A DNA stretch of 64,000 nucleotides from Cervus elaphus (taxonomy: Eukaryota; Chordata; Mammalia; Artiodactyla; Cervidae): the NCBI RefSeq assembly GCF_910594005.1, contig NC_057841.1, forward strand, positions 16,291,001 to 16,355,000, in the 5' to 3' direction. Of this stretch, positions 1-12,424 are shown one piece after another. Positions within the stretch are counted from its first letter, which is position 1; every line of letters begins with the position of its first letter. The notes below the pieces were generated by a model. It saw only the letters and a list, made by a program, of their open reading frames with translations. It was not told the origin of the DNA and ran no database searches. The position numbers and the translations under genes were made by a program.

Positions 1-174
1 ATGCTGCTAAATTAGCACTCTGTCAATCACATTCCATCCTTACTTTCATTCATTTTCTTAGCATTTTGGGTAATGTATGATTGCTTCCAAAAAGTTTCTC
101 AGGTTTATTTGTGGATATACATGTATTAAAAAAAAAGAGAGAAAACAACTTTATGGGTTAAAGACTTCTAGATG

Positions 175-1850
175 GATTTTTTTTTCTCTTTTAGTACTTT
201 AATGATGTTCCTCAACTGTCTTCTAACTTGCAAGATTTCTAATTAGAAGTTGGATATCCTGTATACTTACATTTACCACTCTGTATCTAATGTGTGTTGG
301 TTCTCCTCTAACTTTCTGCCCTTTCTCGTTGTTTCTTATTTTCAGATATTTTAATACAATATGCATAGAGCTATATGTGTGTGTTTGAGTAATTTGTGTC
401 TCTCTGGGAATTTGTTCATTTTGTCCAATTTATCTAATTTGTTTACGTATAACTGTTCAGAGCATTCTTTTATAGTAATTTTTGTTTCTGTAAAATCAGC
501 AGTAATGACTTCTCTTTCATTTTATTCTAGTGATGTGAATTTTATCTCTTGCTCTCGCTCCCTTCTCTTGGTCAATCTAGCTAATAGTTTATCAATTCTG
601 TCAGTTCTAAGAATCATCTTTTTGCTCTATTGACTTTCTCTATTATTTTATCTTCCTTTCAATAATTTCTATCCTCATATTTATTATTTCTTTCATTCTA
701 CTTCCTTTAGTTTCATTGTTCCTCTTTCCTTCCAGTAACTGGAGGTAGAAGGTTAGGTTACTGATTTGAATGTTTTTCTTTTTCTCTAAATGTAGAGCTT
801 TACAACTCTATTTCCCTGTATGAATTGCTTCTATTATATTTCATAAATTTGGTATTGTGTGCCTTCATTTTTAATCATTTTCAAGTACTTTTAAAAATTT
901 CTTTTATGATTTATCTCTTTTGTGATTTATTTTCTAACTCACTGGTTAATTAGTGGAGTCTTTTTAATTTCCTCATATTTGTGAACTTCTCCAATTTCTC
1001 TAATTTTACTCTAACATAAGCAGAGAACACACTTTTGTATGATTTAAATCTTTTAAAATTTATCGATGCTTTTTAAAGTGGCCTAGCACATTAAAATGTA
1101 TACTCACTATTGCTGGGTTGGAGTGTCCTGTTAAGAGTATTTTTTGTATGATTTTGTTCAAGTTTTCTAATTACTTGTTGATCTTCCTAGTTGTTCTACC
1201 CATCATTGAAAGTAATGTATTAAAGTTTCCAAAAATTTTTGTTGAATTTTACATTTCTCCCTTTAATTATGCCTTATTTTTGTTTCATGTATTTTGGGAC
1301 CTGTCTTAAAGTGTACATGTATTTATAAATGTTAAAATTTTCTGATACATGATATATTTTTCATCCTTATACTTTCATATTACTTGTAACTTTGAGTCTA
1401 AAGTGTGTTTCCTGTAGAGACCATGAATTTAGATTTTAGTTTTTACCCAGTCTGACAATTCCTGTCTTTTTTAAGTGCTGAACCTATTCATTTTTAAGGT
1501 TATTATTGACATAGTTGGAAGCAAGTTTGCCTGATTTCACATTTTGTTCTCTATTTGCTTCATGACTTTTTTTCCTCTGTTACTCTTTTGCTTATATTTT
1601 TCTAAGAACTGAATTTTTTTTAGTACAACATTTTAACTTTTTTACATTTTCCTCATTCTATTTTGTGATGCTCCAGTGTTTACCAGATTCACCTTAATTT
1701 ACAAAATATACATATAATATATACTATTTCCAAGAAGGTATAGTGATTTTATAACTATATAGCTCTCTTCTTTCCCTGTTCTTTTTGCTTGTATATGTGT
1801 TTATCTATTTTACATACATGTATTTTTGTTCATATATATATGTGTGTGTA
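175..1850 (-). mobile_element. Old L1 LINE fragment(s), antisense, heavily decayed
   Basis: The plus strand reads like the complement of mammalian L1: TTTATCAATTCTGTCAG near 590, AGAGAACACACTTTTGTATGATTT near 1022, CTAGTTGTTCTACCCATCATTGAAAG near 1187 and TTCATGTATTTTGGGACCTG near 1284 follow each other in the order expected for an antisense L1M-type element. The left part (175-330) resembles the 3' UTR-like part of such elements. Many indels and stops are present, so no L1 protein can be read. Limits are approximate, and it may be more than one fragment. Recognition is from memory of L1 consensus text, not an alignment. Confidence 0.75.
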
Positions 1851-3455
1851 CATAATATGTATGTCCATATATAAAACCTGAAAATAACTTAGCTTGCTAA
1901 TAATATGGTGAGAAGAAATGTTTGTTTCTCTAGGTAGAGTTACACCCAAGTAATTCAGTCATCTTTTTCAATGTATCTTTATGTCTACACCTTTATAACT
2001 ACCTTCTGCAGCATGTCTCACTCTGTTTATTTCTCAGTTCTATTCCCAATATAACCTAATTCATCTCAGCCTGGCCAACTATGTCAAAAATTGGAGGGCA
2101 TTTCATTCCAAGTAAGTCAGTTTATACATTTTCATCATAGTAAGCTATTCCAGATAGACTAAGAACACTGTGCCACTTACAGACGTTCACTTTCTCATGC
2201 CAAATCTATTTTATTTCCACATGTGGTAAATAATGCCAACAAAAATTAGCCATGAGTTCTTATTTCTTTACTTCCTATGCAAGTATCAAGGTTAATCCTA
2301 CCTAATTAGTTTGAATTTGTCACTCAGGAAAAAGCATTATAAACATTCTTTTAGAATTATTATTCTCCTACTCAAAGTTAAAAAAATGATATATTTAATT
2401 TTATTAAATAAGGGCTGAATTCATACACATCCCATTTTAATGAAATATTTACTATTACCATTACTAGTACTACTACTGCCACTATTACTGAGAAAAAAAC
2501 ATTGAGAATATTTTCTCCCATCAGTATATAACATATTCCTAGACAATTTCCTTCAGATATGTTCTTAATGTACTACAATGACTAGCAAAAAAACTGACCA
2601 AGAAAAATTTTAAACCAGTAGAACTTTAATTCCTACAGCAAAATAAATTATTTCATGGGAAGCAAACATACTTAACATATTTGAAATGAAGTGATGTCCT
2701 AAAATTATAAAGTCACTCTACAAAATTCATGGAATATTGTAAATATTATTCTATTTCCAAAGATAAAACAAAAAGCACATTTAATGATCAAAGGAATAAA
2801 GAGGGAATCAAGTGAGGAAAAAATTAATACATGACATCTTTCACATTGGAAAACATGGAAATGGTAAATTCTCAAGATTCATAGCAGTACACTATCATGA
2901 TAAAGAAAGCTTTAAATTATAAACATCTGGATTTGTACCCCTTCTGTCTTTGATTCCATCTCTGAACTTTAATTTGCTTTCTGAAAATTGAGGATTAATT
3001 TAAAATAAATCATTAGAAGCTGTTAGTTTGATGTCTGTCATAAAGGAAATTTATAAAATATTTTGTAATTTATTTTATTAATTTATAACATAATATTCAG
3101 TACATGTATCTTTCTCAAAATAGAATACCCTGAAACTGGGACATTTTGTTTTCAATAAAGGCAAACATATGAACACAAAAATTACATATTACATTATGTA
3201 GCAAGAAAAACTTTATAAAAGCTCAAGATCTAAAACATACCGGAAATAATCTAGGCCAAATGTTTAGGCTATATTCCTAAACAATTTGGTTGAGGTCATG
3301 GAAAAATTATCTTCTGAAATATTCTACTTCATTTTCCTATAAATGCTACCTCAGTAATGCATCATAAATGAACTAAATACCTTACTATAGTATGCAAAGG
3401 ACACAATTTAAAAAAAAAATCATTACACATAATTCAACTATTGGTTTATATTTCT
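1851..3455. other. AT-rich stretch, no recognised feature
   Basis: Very AT-rich sequence with short AT and TG runs around 1835-1880. I see no gene, no recognisable repeat end and no long reading frame. Parts could be older L1 sequence too diverged to recognise by eye. Confidence 0.6.
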
Positions 3456-3518
3456 GTTACCTTACTAGATAGTCATGTTACCTTACTGGATAGTCATGTC
3501 ACCTTACTGGATAGTCAT
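3456..3518. repeat. 21-bp tandem repeat, 3 copies
   Basis: Three head-to-tail 21-bp units beginning GTTACC or GTCACC and ending ATAGTCAT, at 3456-3476, 3477-3497 and 3498-3518. They differ at two positions only (CTAGAT or CTGGAT; GTTACC or GTCACC). This is a small minisatellite-like array in otherwise unique AT-rich DNA. Confidence 0.9.
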
Positions 3519-3819
3519 GTCCAAATTTCAAGGTAATTTTTTTTTAAACCCCAGTGATTGTTATAGGCATGATCACATAGAATTCACAGGAATGAATGTA
3601 TATGATAGAGATCCATGAACACTCCTTCTAACAATACAGTGACGAGTAATGTCAAACTAAAATCTTCATTTTGAAATGCAAGGTGGATAGACTATAGCAG
3701 AACAGCACATCAATATCTGTATGTACCTTTCCATTATATGATTTTCACTAACATGAAATAAATTAATAAAGCCAGAGAACCCCCTTACAGCAGCGCTGTA
3801 CAAGGAATGTTGCTCTCTA

Positions 3820-4132
3820 GTGCCAGATCTGCCTGCAATGCAGGAGACCCCAGCTCGATTCCTGTGACAAGAAGACCGCTGGAGAAGGGATAGGCTGCCC
3901 ACTCCAGTGTTCTTGGGGCTCCCTGCTGGCTGAGATGGTAAAGAATCCACCTGCAATGCGGGAGGCCTGGGTTTGATCCCTGGGTTGGGAAGATCCCCTG
4001 GAAGAGGGCATGGCAACCCACTCCGGTATTCTTGCCTGGAGAATCCCCATGGACAGAGGAGCCTTGACAGGCTACAGTCCATCAGGTCGCAGTCCAAGAG
4101 TGAGACATGACTGAGTGGCTAAGCACAGCAAG
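3820..4132 (+). mobile_element. Bov-tA SINE, dimer-like (partial plus full unit)
   Basis: A truncated SINE unit (about 3826-3912, with CTGCCTGCAATGCAGGAGACC and GCTGGAGAAGGGATAGGC) runs straight into a full unit that starts GGCTCCCTGCTGGCTGAG at 3917 and ends GACATGACTGAGTGGCTAAG near 4123. The head is tRNA-derived (box B-like GGGTTTGATCCC near 3969) and the tail is the BovB-related part. Reading frames on the opposite strand here (up to 143 codons) are only antisense SINE. Confidence 0.92.
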
Positions 4133-4374
4133 AGAGATCAACACACAGGAAGAACAAATGCTCTAGTGACAAATACAGTCATCACCACCTTTGTTTTTTT
4201 TCTTTCAGGGAAAAAACACATTGTAACAAGCAAACTAGTTAATCATCAGCAGTCATAAATAGACTCCTCTTATTTAAGCACATGACTTGAGTATATAACA
4301 GGTTAAAATATAGTTAGAAACAGAAAAAGAAATATCACTAGAAAAAACACAGAAGCTCAATAAATTCTGTTCTG

Positions 4375-4475
4375 TAAATAATGTAATATAATATACATAC
4401 ATAATAATACATATATAATATGTAATATACATACATATATAATGTAATAGTCATACATACATAAATAATATTTAT
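4375..4475. repeat. AT-rich microsatellite (TACATA/TATAA type)
   Basis: Interrupted runs of ATACATACAT, TAATATA and ATATATAATG. Low-complexity sequence. The minus-strand frame of tyrosine and isoleucine codons over it is not a gene. Confidence 0.8.
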
Positions 4476-4479
4476 TCTC

Positions 4480-5189
4480 TGAGTAACAGCTTGATTGACT
4501 ATAGAGTCCAAACAAACAAAAACAGAAACTTGCAATGAAGCTTGTCCTTTAGTCCATAAAAGAGAAACAAAAAACTGATACTATATGAACTAAACATATT
4601 AGAAAGTTTTGAATGGCTATCCATTCTATTCCTAACACTATTAGCCCTCTTGTCTAGAGGGCCCAATTTTTAAATGGAAAAATTCTCTCTCATTTTAGAA
4701 CAAAGACTCTCTTAAATATGTTGATTGACATTTGATATGTTTTAATTATGTTAGAAATTAGGCAATTTCCTTGTGATGTGGAAATATGACTGACAAATTG
4801 ATTTAAAATCTTTAATCCCTGAAGTAAAAGTTCACTAACTACCTAGAACATCCAAGTCTTCAATAACTTTTAATAAATTTATATATATTTTTCACTATAG
4901 AAGGAATACATTCTATATAAAAATTTGAATCACACAGCAAAATGATAAAATGTATGAAAATATTTACTTCTAATCACACCATTCAGATATTACTCTAATG
5001 ATTTTTATTTCATTTTATCTACTTTCACTATTTTTGTCTTACATTTTACTCTTTTGCAACTTGTGATCTCTATTTTCATTTTTTTAAAGGTTATCTTTAA
5101 ATTCTAAGTTGCAAAGCCAACCCAGGGTGTTCATATTCTTGGAATAAAAAACTGGGATCATTCCTTTCCAACTTAAATATTATGATTGT
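4480..5189. other. AT-rich stretch, nothing identified
   Basis: No repeat boundary, RNA gene or plausible coding frame was seen. The right end grades into the antisense L1 material that starts near 5190, so some of it may be the same element beyond recognition. Confidence 0.55.
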
Positions 5190-5535
5190 GCAAGTTTATA
5201 GTTTTATAATGTTTTTGCCCTCCAAAATAGACATCTTTATTATTTTTAGTTATACAGTCAACATTTATTCAGGTTTATCCACACATTTGCCAATTTCATT
5301 GCCCATGATTCATTCCACTTTAGACCTAGGACAGTTTTCCTTCTCCTTAAAGGACATACATGTTTTTATACATCACTGAGTCAAGAACAGTTGTTAGTGG
5401 AATCTCTACTTTTATCTGAAAATGTCTATATATCACCTTTGTTCTTTTAAAAGATGTTTTCTGCATTTACAATTAAAAGCAACTTTTTCCCAGGATATGT
5501 CAGGTATTACTGCACTGACAGCCAGCTTCTGGGGT
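5190..5535 (-). mobile_element. L1 3'-region fragment, antisense
   Basis: Landmarks of antisense L1 3' sequence occur in order: CATTTGCCAATTTCATTGCCC near 5285, TATCTGAAAATGTCTATATATC near 5413, GATGTTTTCTGCATTTACAATT near 5453, and GTCAGGTATTACTGCACTGACAGCC near 5498, where the consensus describes a stop-rich non-coding region. Diverged, with no coding capacity. Confidence 0.65.
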
Positions 5536-5970
5536 TCTTCAGAAAACACCTGGAGACCCAGTGGCCACGGAGTACCAGGTAGTGCGTTCATCAGCTGCTC
5601 AGCTCCCGGTACCTGCGCTAATTAGCAGGGCTGTGCCACTTCCTTCTTTTTTCCTTTCAGATTATCCAGATGAAGGATTTCTTTGGAGTGTATAAAGCAG
5701 CAGGAACTCAACTTCCATCGTCCAGAAGAGACAGCTCTGGATGCTTCTCCCAGCATCACGCATTCGTCAGCACCTGATCTGGGCAACAGCATCGTTTTCT
5801 TGCCCTCGGGCGGCAGCATGGATATACTGTGATGCACTCCACTGACGAGGGGTCTTCCATCTGGCATGTTCCCACCCGTTTTTGGTTTTCACCTGTTGTG
5901 ACCCGCACCCTACCCTTTCCCCCCAATAGCCGGGGTCACCCACTCAGATACACTGCTTAATCTAGTATCC
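5536..5970. other. GC-richer unassigned patch
   Basis: Noticeably richer in G and C than its surroundings and not a repeat I recognise. It contains CTTCCTTCTTTTTTCCTTTCAG ending at 5659, a good 3' splice-site-like pyrimidine tract, and CCAGGTAGTG near 5575, a 5' splice-site-like motif. Reading frames on both strands are short (at most about 80 codons) and match nothing I know. It could be an unrecognised LTR piece, a non-coding exon or a conserved element. Confidence 0.4.
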
Positions 5971-6013
5971 AATAATAACAGCAGTCTTTTATTTTTTTAC
6001 TTTATCTTTTCTT

Positions 6014-6047
6014 TTTTCTTTATATATGTATATGTATATGTATATAT

Positions 6048-6094
<47 letters not shown>

Positions 6095-6095
6095 C
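6014..6095. repeat. (TATATG)n / (TA)n microsatellite
   Basis: About 80 bases of alternating TA and TATATG units. It sits directly against the L1-like fragment starting at 6096, as is common for expansions at LINE ends. Confidence 0.9.
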
Positions 6096-6260
6096 TATTG
6101 AAGCATAGTTGACTTACAGTGTTTCAGGGGCATGGCAAGGTGATTCAGTTATACATATACACATATGTTATTTTTTAAACTATTTTCCATTATAAGTTAT
6201 TAAAAGATATTGACTATAGTTCCTGTACTATACAGAAAACCTTTGTTGCTTTAAAAAAAT
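6096..6260 (-). mobile_element. Artiodactyl L1 3' UTR-like fragment, antisense
   Basis: ATTGAAGCATAGTTGACTTACAGTG, GGTGATTCAGTTATACATATAC and CCATTATAAGTTATTAAAAG, with GACTATAGTTCCTGTACTATACAG after them, match in order a very common artiodactyl interspersed fragment that I associate with L1 3' UTR sequence. The family label is from memory; the repeat nature is more secure than the class. Confidence 0.6.
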
Positions 6261-6262
6261 AT

Positions 6263-6854
6263 CCATTTTTTTAAATTAGAAGTCTAGCATTCTATTCAAT
6301 ACTAAGTCAAACAAGTAGAATCAGAATGTCATAAATTTTTTAGGCAAAAATTCATAAGCTTTCTAAAATAGATTTTGCATATAATTTATATATACATGTA
6401 TAAAAAAAGCTTTTCTACTATACTTGATAAAAGTTTAAGAACATACAAAAAAGAAGAGATGGAGAAATTGGAAAACATAAACTAAATGAAATGAGAGTAC
6501 CCAATATGAAATAGAAAAAGTGAGACCAGCTAGATAAAAGATCATCGTATAGTCCACTTGTTTTTAAACATGGTTGCTCATTAGAAACGTCTCTGGAGAC
6601 CTGGAGAAATAAAACCAATACCTGGGCATTTGTATTTTTCAAAAAATTCCAAGGTAATTAGTGGTTCTTCTTAGCTCAAATTCCAAAGAGATATGCTAGG
6701 ATTTGACAGGTAAAGAATAACAATACTCATGAGAGGGACCACAGTCACACTGAGCACTAATTTGATTGTTCAAGGTGCAGTGAAGGTATAACAATACCAA
6801 ATACCTTACGCAAAGCTCAGTGTCAAATAAAAGAGTAGTGTATATGATGTGGTT
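6263..6854. other. AT-rich stretch, nothing identified
   Basis: Includes a 74-codon minus-strand frame (6418-6642) with no recognisable domain. I see no gene or clear repeat. Confidence 0.55.
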
Positions 6855-7055
6855 GGGCTTCGCAGGTGACTCAGTGGTAAAGAATTCCAATGCAGGAGCT
6901 ACAGGTGACGTGGGTTCAATCCCTGGGTCGGGAAGATCCCTTGAAAGAGGAAATGGCAACTCACTTTAGTATTCTTGCCAGGATAATCCCATAGACTGGT
7001 AGGCTATAGTCCATGGAACTGCAGAGCCAGACATGACTGAGAGACTGCATGCATG
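6855..7055 (+). mobile_element. Bov-tA SINE
   Basis: Starts GGGCTTCGCAGGTGACTCAG, carries the box B-like GGGTTCAATCCC near 6912 and ends GACATGACTGAGAGACTGCATG. It is diverged (CATAGACTGGTAGGC for the usual CATGGACAGAGGAGCC). No clear target duplication was found. Confidence 0.9.
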
Positions 7056-7269
7056 CATCTTACACAAGAAAATCATTGAGCCCATGTTCTGAGAGTACTG
7101 TATCAGGTAAAATGAAAGTAAAATCTGGTACGTCAGTAACACACACAGCTATTTGTTTGCATTCTCTCCTATATTCTGACATCCCCCAATCCGAGAAAAC
7201 TTCCAAGTCCTCCCATAATCAATGAGACACATGTTATTGAACAAATAAGTCAATCCTTAAAAAAATAAA

Positions 7270-7800
7270 AAATTTATGAGATGTTTGGCTCACATTCGTT
7301 TTGATGACCCACTCTACTTAAAGGGGATTAAGGAATGAGGCGTGACCATCCAGTATTTTGTCCATTTTGCATGTCAGGAGTAGTAAAAGGCCCAGCTTGA
7401 CCAGAAATAGTTACATTATGTCTGCATCAGCTGAATAACAGGGAATTGCTGTTCTGACTTCTCACTGTGTTCTTCAAAGTTGCTATTGTTACAGGATAAG
7501 TGAATCTGAGAGTGAAATAGGTGTCAATCCTAGTTAACACCCATGTGCAGCTCCCCAGCGTCCCTAATAGAGGTCCAGTACAATCCACTGGCAAGTCGTG
7601 TGTGGACTCTTGTCCTTGGGGCATTTTACTTACAGCAGTTTCTAAGTGATTTCTCTCCTGATGCCACTGATGCAGTTTCTTATCACGTGAGCCACCCGAT
7701 CACAGGTCGGACAACAGTGCTCTGTGACTCTGCTCACCAGTCCATGGCTGAGTGCCCATGCTCATTTCAGTAAGTCAGGGAGCCGGCTCTGGGATCTGAC
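7270..7800 (-). pseudogene. Fossil endogenous-retrovirus pol fragment (integrase core)
   Basis: Read on the minus strand, a 65-codon open stretch (7427-7624) contains the pattern Asp-x-Thr-Gly-Pro-Leu followed about 16 residues later by Val-Leu-Thr-x-Ile-Asp-Thr-Tyr, the usual surroundings of the first catalytic Asp of a retroviral integrase. Further downstream on that strand, near 7370-7400, is a Gly-Gln-x-Gly-Pro-Phe-Thr stretch like the region of the second catalytic Asp, with that residue changed. Upstream, near 7640-7760, are His-rich codons interrupted by stops, where the zinc-binding domain would be. Stops and frameshifts make this dead; no LTRs were seen beside it. The family (class I or III) is unresolved. 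Confidence 0.6.
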
Positions 7801-10800
7801 TGACACATGTGTTCCCTGGAGCCCTCGGCTACACGTTTTGTGGGCCTCTACCTGACCCACCTTAAGTTCACACAAGAATCCCTGTAAGTAAGGGTTCCAT
7901 CTAAGGGTGCTCTTTATTATCTAGTTACTTAGGGCTCCTTTGCCTCACAATATAGCAAGGAGACCAGAGGAAAGAAAAGGGTTTCTAAATGGATGAGGAA
8001 ATGATCCCATCTTGTTTGGGGGCAGGGTCTGTGACGTGTAGCAATTTATCATTTACCTTCTGAGGAACGCTCCTGATTTCAGTCCACATCATTCTCAGAA
8101 ATTTCAAAGACTGGTCTTAGCTTTGGATTTTAGAAGGATTTGTCAGTGAAACCCCCTTTGTCTTATAGGTAGCTATGTTTTTAATTCTTTTGCCCTCTTT
8201 TCTCTCAGAAGGCAATTCTCATGATACCATTCATCATCTATTTCACTAAGTGTCTTATGTTGGTTGTTAAGTTCCAGTCCCATTTCACTAGATTATGGGA
8301 TGAGGCTTGTGAAGCTTGTGAACTAAAAATACCTTTGTGGCAGAATAGTAAATGTATACTGTATCCCATTACATGAGGATGTAAATTGTCCTGGTTCGAT
8401 TTAGAAATTGGGATTGAAAATCAGTTTGCTTGTAAGTCTGTAAAAGCCTCTTGGACCTACTGCACTCCCTGAGGCCTTTATCACATCAGGTGCAGCTGAA
8501 GCGATCAGTGAAACCACTTGGTTTAATCCTGGAGTATAGACTGTTAACCTCCAGAACCATCTGCTTTAAGAACTGGCCACATAAGAGAGAAGGCTTCACA
8601 TTGCAGGCCTGCCGCCTAATCATTTACTTCCTAACAGTCAAATAACATCGTCATACTCACAGAGTTGGAGAATGCATGCTCATATTCAAATTGTCAACAT
8701 CAAACCAAGTGTTACATTGATATCAGGCTTTTCACTTATATCAAAAGGATGCTAAGGGTATTGACTATATAAACAAGATCTAGTACTACAAGATAGGGGA
8801 AAAAAAAATCTCTTATTTTATATACCCTTGTGACATAAATGAGGCCTTATCTCTGTAGTCACAAATAGATTATGAATTCATTTCCCTGAACAGAATCCTT
8901 AACCTACATTCTCACCAACATATTATCTCTCTCTGAACTAAATATTAGTCCACTTCATTTACTTCTAACTTATAAAAGCAAATTTATTAGTAGAGAGTAA
9001 AGCATTTAATTTATTATAATTATTATAAGTACATATTATATCCTACTTAAAATATAACTTGATAAATAGAACCCATTTCTTGCCTCTGCTAAAAAATAAA
9101 GACCAACTCCTCAAAGGAAAATGCTTTGTTTTCTAGAAGAAAAAAAAGTGCTTCCCTATCCAAACATACTTATTGTTTAACACTGGTGACAATTTTATGA
9201 GACTGATGAGATTTAATATTCTCAGTTCCTCGAAGCTTAATGAACTGACTGAAGACAAAAACCCGACACCAGATCTTTACTACTCCAGGTGCCCAGGAAG
9301 TATTTCAGGGCCAGATGTTAGAAGGTAGTAATGTGATTTTGCAGTTATTATCTCTGGGGCTGGGAAAGAGGTAAATTCACTTTGGTTCATTTTTATTTCA
9401 GTGTTCTCTTACTTTTCACTCTTCTCCATGGTGTCAATATAGTTCACATTTCTTAAGGAGTGGTAAAATAATACCTTATTGACTCGGTGTCTTTGGCTTG
9501 CGACTCTTTTTATAGATCTGTCTTTGTTGTTTCAATTCAGAAAGCATTAAATTTAAAGATGTGTACTCTATTGCATTATAAATAAAACAGTCAAGTGGGA
9601 GAGCCTGTTTTACACATCCATGTCATCAGGTCATTTCCCCGTAAAGAAAATTATCACAGGAGAAAGTTAGACATTTGTTTGGCATAACTAAATTTATCTT
9701 CAAGTGGGAGGCTGGCAGGGCCCCAGATATATTTGCACTCTATTCTTCAAAAGCAACGGACTGTTATGGCCTTTCATTCAAGGCTTTTCCTTCCATATGA
9801 TCAGTTCCTAATTGTTCTCTTAGGAAAACACAGAGTTTTGATCACAGAATGACTGAAGCTAGTTTTCACTTAACTTTTTATTGTCTCTCAGTGTTTTAGT
9901 TTTGGCTAAGACTTTAAATAAAATCCTGTTTTGCATTTCAGGGTACTCCAATGGAAAAAATGATAATCTTAGAAATCTTTTAAAAAGTAAAAGAATTAAA
10001 ATCCTGTGAATATAAAGATTTTTTTTTCAAATATTACTTAAACTTCTTTAGAGCCATGGCTCTCCTAAAAGAAAAATGTTGTTGATGTTGGGTGTGGCTG
10101 CTTTACTGTAAGTCTGCATTTGAAAGAGAGTAGCTTTGTGTACAGATGTAGGAGTATTTTGCTTCTGTAGGATGGTCTCAATGATCCACAGTCAAGGTCG
10201 ACATTTGCATTAAATGGAAAATCTGAAGCATGTGTGATTTAGGTAATTAATTTGGAGCCTTAACTAACATTACCACAATGCCTCAATGATATGATCGCCT
10301 TAGTATAACCAACAAGGTGAATTTTGCTAATTTCCCTAGCAAGCTGTATGAAAGGAAGGTAGTCATCCTAATTTGGGTTTTTTGATAGAGAGTAAACAGC
10401 CCCTGGGGACACAAATTAGACTACCAACATACACAACCCATATTTTAATTATTAGAATGATATTTGTATAAACATCCCCATGTTTTCCACATAATTTTCA
10501 CCATAATTAAGTTTTTGCCAGTGTTTTCTGGACTTAAATAATGAAATAGGTAAGGATAAATTACGCCTCTTTAGGTAGTTTTATCCTAAAACTATACTTC
10601 AGATACTGCTGCTGGAATAGACCAGCAATAGTACATAGATTTCCAAACAAAGTTCTTTAAGGACAATTTTAGTTTCTAAAGTAGAGTCTTGATGAAACAG
10701 CCATGTGCTAAGTAAAAGTCAAAATATACTTATTGAACCTTCCTGATACTTAATTGGGATCATTTTATAGCCATATTTTAAACTATTTCAACTATTCATA

Positions 10801-12420
10801 TGGCAAGAATTTTTAAAAATGTAAATAACTGATATGAGGATATATTAATATGGTTGAATAAATAATTTATCTAAGCATTCTACCTGCCTGACAGAAAAAA
10901 AAAAATACACTATTTGATTGACTCCTAAAATGTTAGTTAAAAAATTTTACCTATACTTCTTGCCTCAAAAGTAAAATTGATACTTTATACTCTATGATGC
11001 ATAAGCATTCTTTTGTAAATAGTAAGATGCTTTGATTTGCTCTAATGTTCAGAAGATAATATTAAGGCTTTTTTGGTTTCTGTTAAGGGACCGGAATATA
11101 ATGATCCTTGTAAGTAAGAATAAGAAACAAAGCATTCCAAGCTCAGAACTGACCAATATACAAATTTTGGAAAATGATAAGCATTTCCTAACCTCTCAAT
11201 TTCTATCCCTTATCCACCCTTATTTCACTTGGGTCATGAACTTTGCTGAGTGTGAAGTTGCAAAGATTTTCAAATGCTTGAGCTTCTGTTCTCAAATCTC
11301 TTCAGGATAATTGGAAATTATAATGTAACAGCAAACTCAGGAAACCCTGCCTTACTACCTTCTTCTCAACCCAAGACGGAAAGTTTTCAAATGATGTGGG
11401 CAAAGAAATATTCACTTAGAAGCTGACTAGGATTTAAACCTCTGAGTTTTATGTGGTTTGCTCCTCTGTCTGATCTTCTGACACTTTGAGAGCTGTTTTT
11501 TTTTTTTATCTATACTAGTCTAGGACTTTCACATACTTACCTCTAAACAAGGAAAAAGCTTTTTTTCCATTAAAAGACTGATTTCTCTTTGAAGTACAGC
11601 CCCAGTCAAACCATGTATATTTAAAAAAAAAAACACACACACACATCAAAGCATCAGTCAAGATTGATATGGGATGGCTAGTGTGATATCAAACAGCTAT
11701 TATGGATTAAAAATCCCAGATAACAGAAAGTATGGGTTTAACTCTATGATATTTTAAGTAACACATACATACATAAATAACTTGGATATGCATTTTTCAA
11801 TGTATAACCTTCCATTCACCAAAAAATGTGAATAGTAAGATAACCTATGATTAATATCTTCCTATAATTTCCTTTTGGTTTGTAAATTTTCACTAATATA
11901 TTTTCCAGATTACTATTTAAGCAGTAATTTACTTTTCCTTTTTCTCTCAGTCCATCTTTATATTTCCATCTTTGGACTTCCTACAGATTTATTACTAGTA
12001 AAATGAATAAATACCATTATTTTTAACTGGAAAATAACTTGCCAACCAAGACAGGTTGATTCTTCGTTTGTGGGACTAGATTTACACTATAAAGTTTTTT
12101 GTTATTTAAATACATTATATTTAATCACTCACCACTTGCTATTGGCTTTAGTGGTAAGATCACCAGAAAATGTGCTTTTCCGGTTACCTCTTCATTTTCT
12201 TTCTCCTTCTCATCCCACGTTTGAACTCTAAACATTAGAATTTCTCAAGACTCCATTCTGAGTTGTCAGTAGTCTTCTGGAAACTTTTTTCTTGGTGATG
12301 TCATCCATTTCCATGGATATAATAGAAACTTTATGTCAAGGGCTATAAAATTAAACTATAGTCTAGCTGACTCAAAGAACATCAAACCCGTATAACTTAT
12401 TTCCTATTTGAAATATCCCT
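7801..12420. other. Long repeat-poor unique stretch
   Basis: About 4.6 kb with no BovB, Bov-tA or recognisable L1 end. It has only small low-complexity tracts: A11 followed by CA repeats near 11621-11645, and CATA repeats near 11762-11776. The longest frames (for example 11032-11310, 92 codons) show no domain, signal sequence or splice structure that I can defend. Confidence 0.55.
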
Positions 12421-12424
12421 GTTG

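Noticed and set aside
3666..4097. 143-codon minus-strand frame
   Set aside because: Its coding part is the antisense of a Bov-tA dimer; the same peptide patterns recur at every SINE in the window.
4375..4475. AT-rich repeats as replication origin or CRISPR-like array
   Set aside because: Units are irregular and low-complexity with no spacers; CRISPR does not apply to a mammalian genome, and no array of repeats with unique spacers exists anywhere in the window.
5482..5660. Two-exon gene model with an acceptor at 5491, donor near 5577 and acceptor at 5659
   Set aside because: The first acceptor lies in antisense L1 sequence, the intron would be only about 80 bases and the peptides match nothing; kept only as a GC-island observation.
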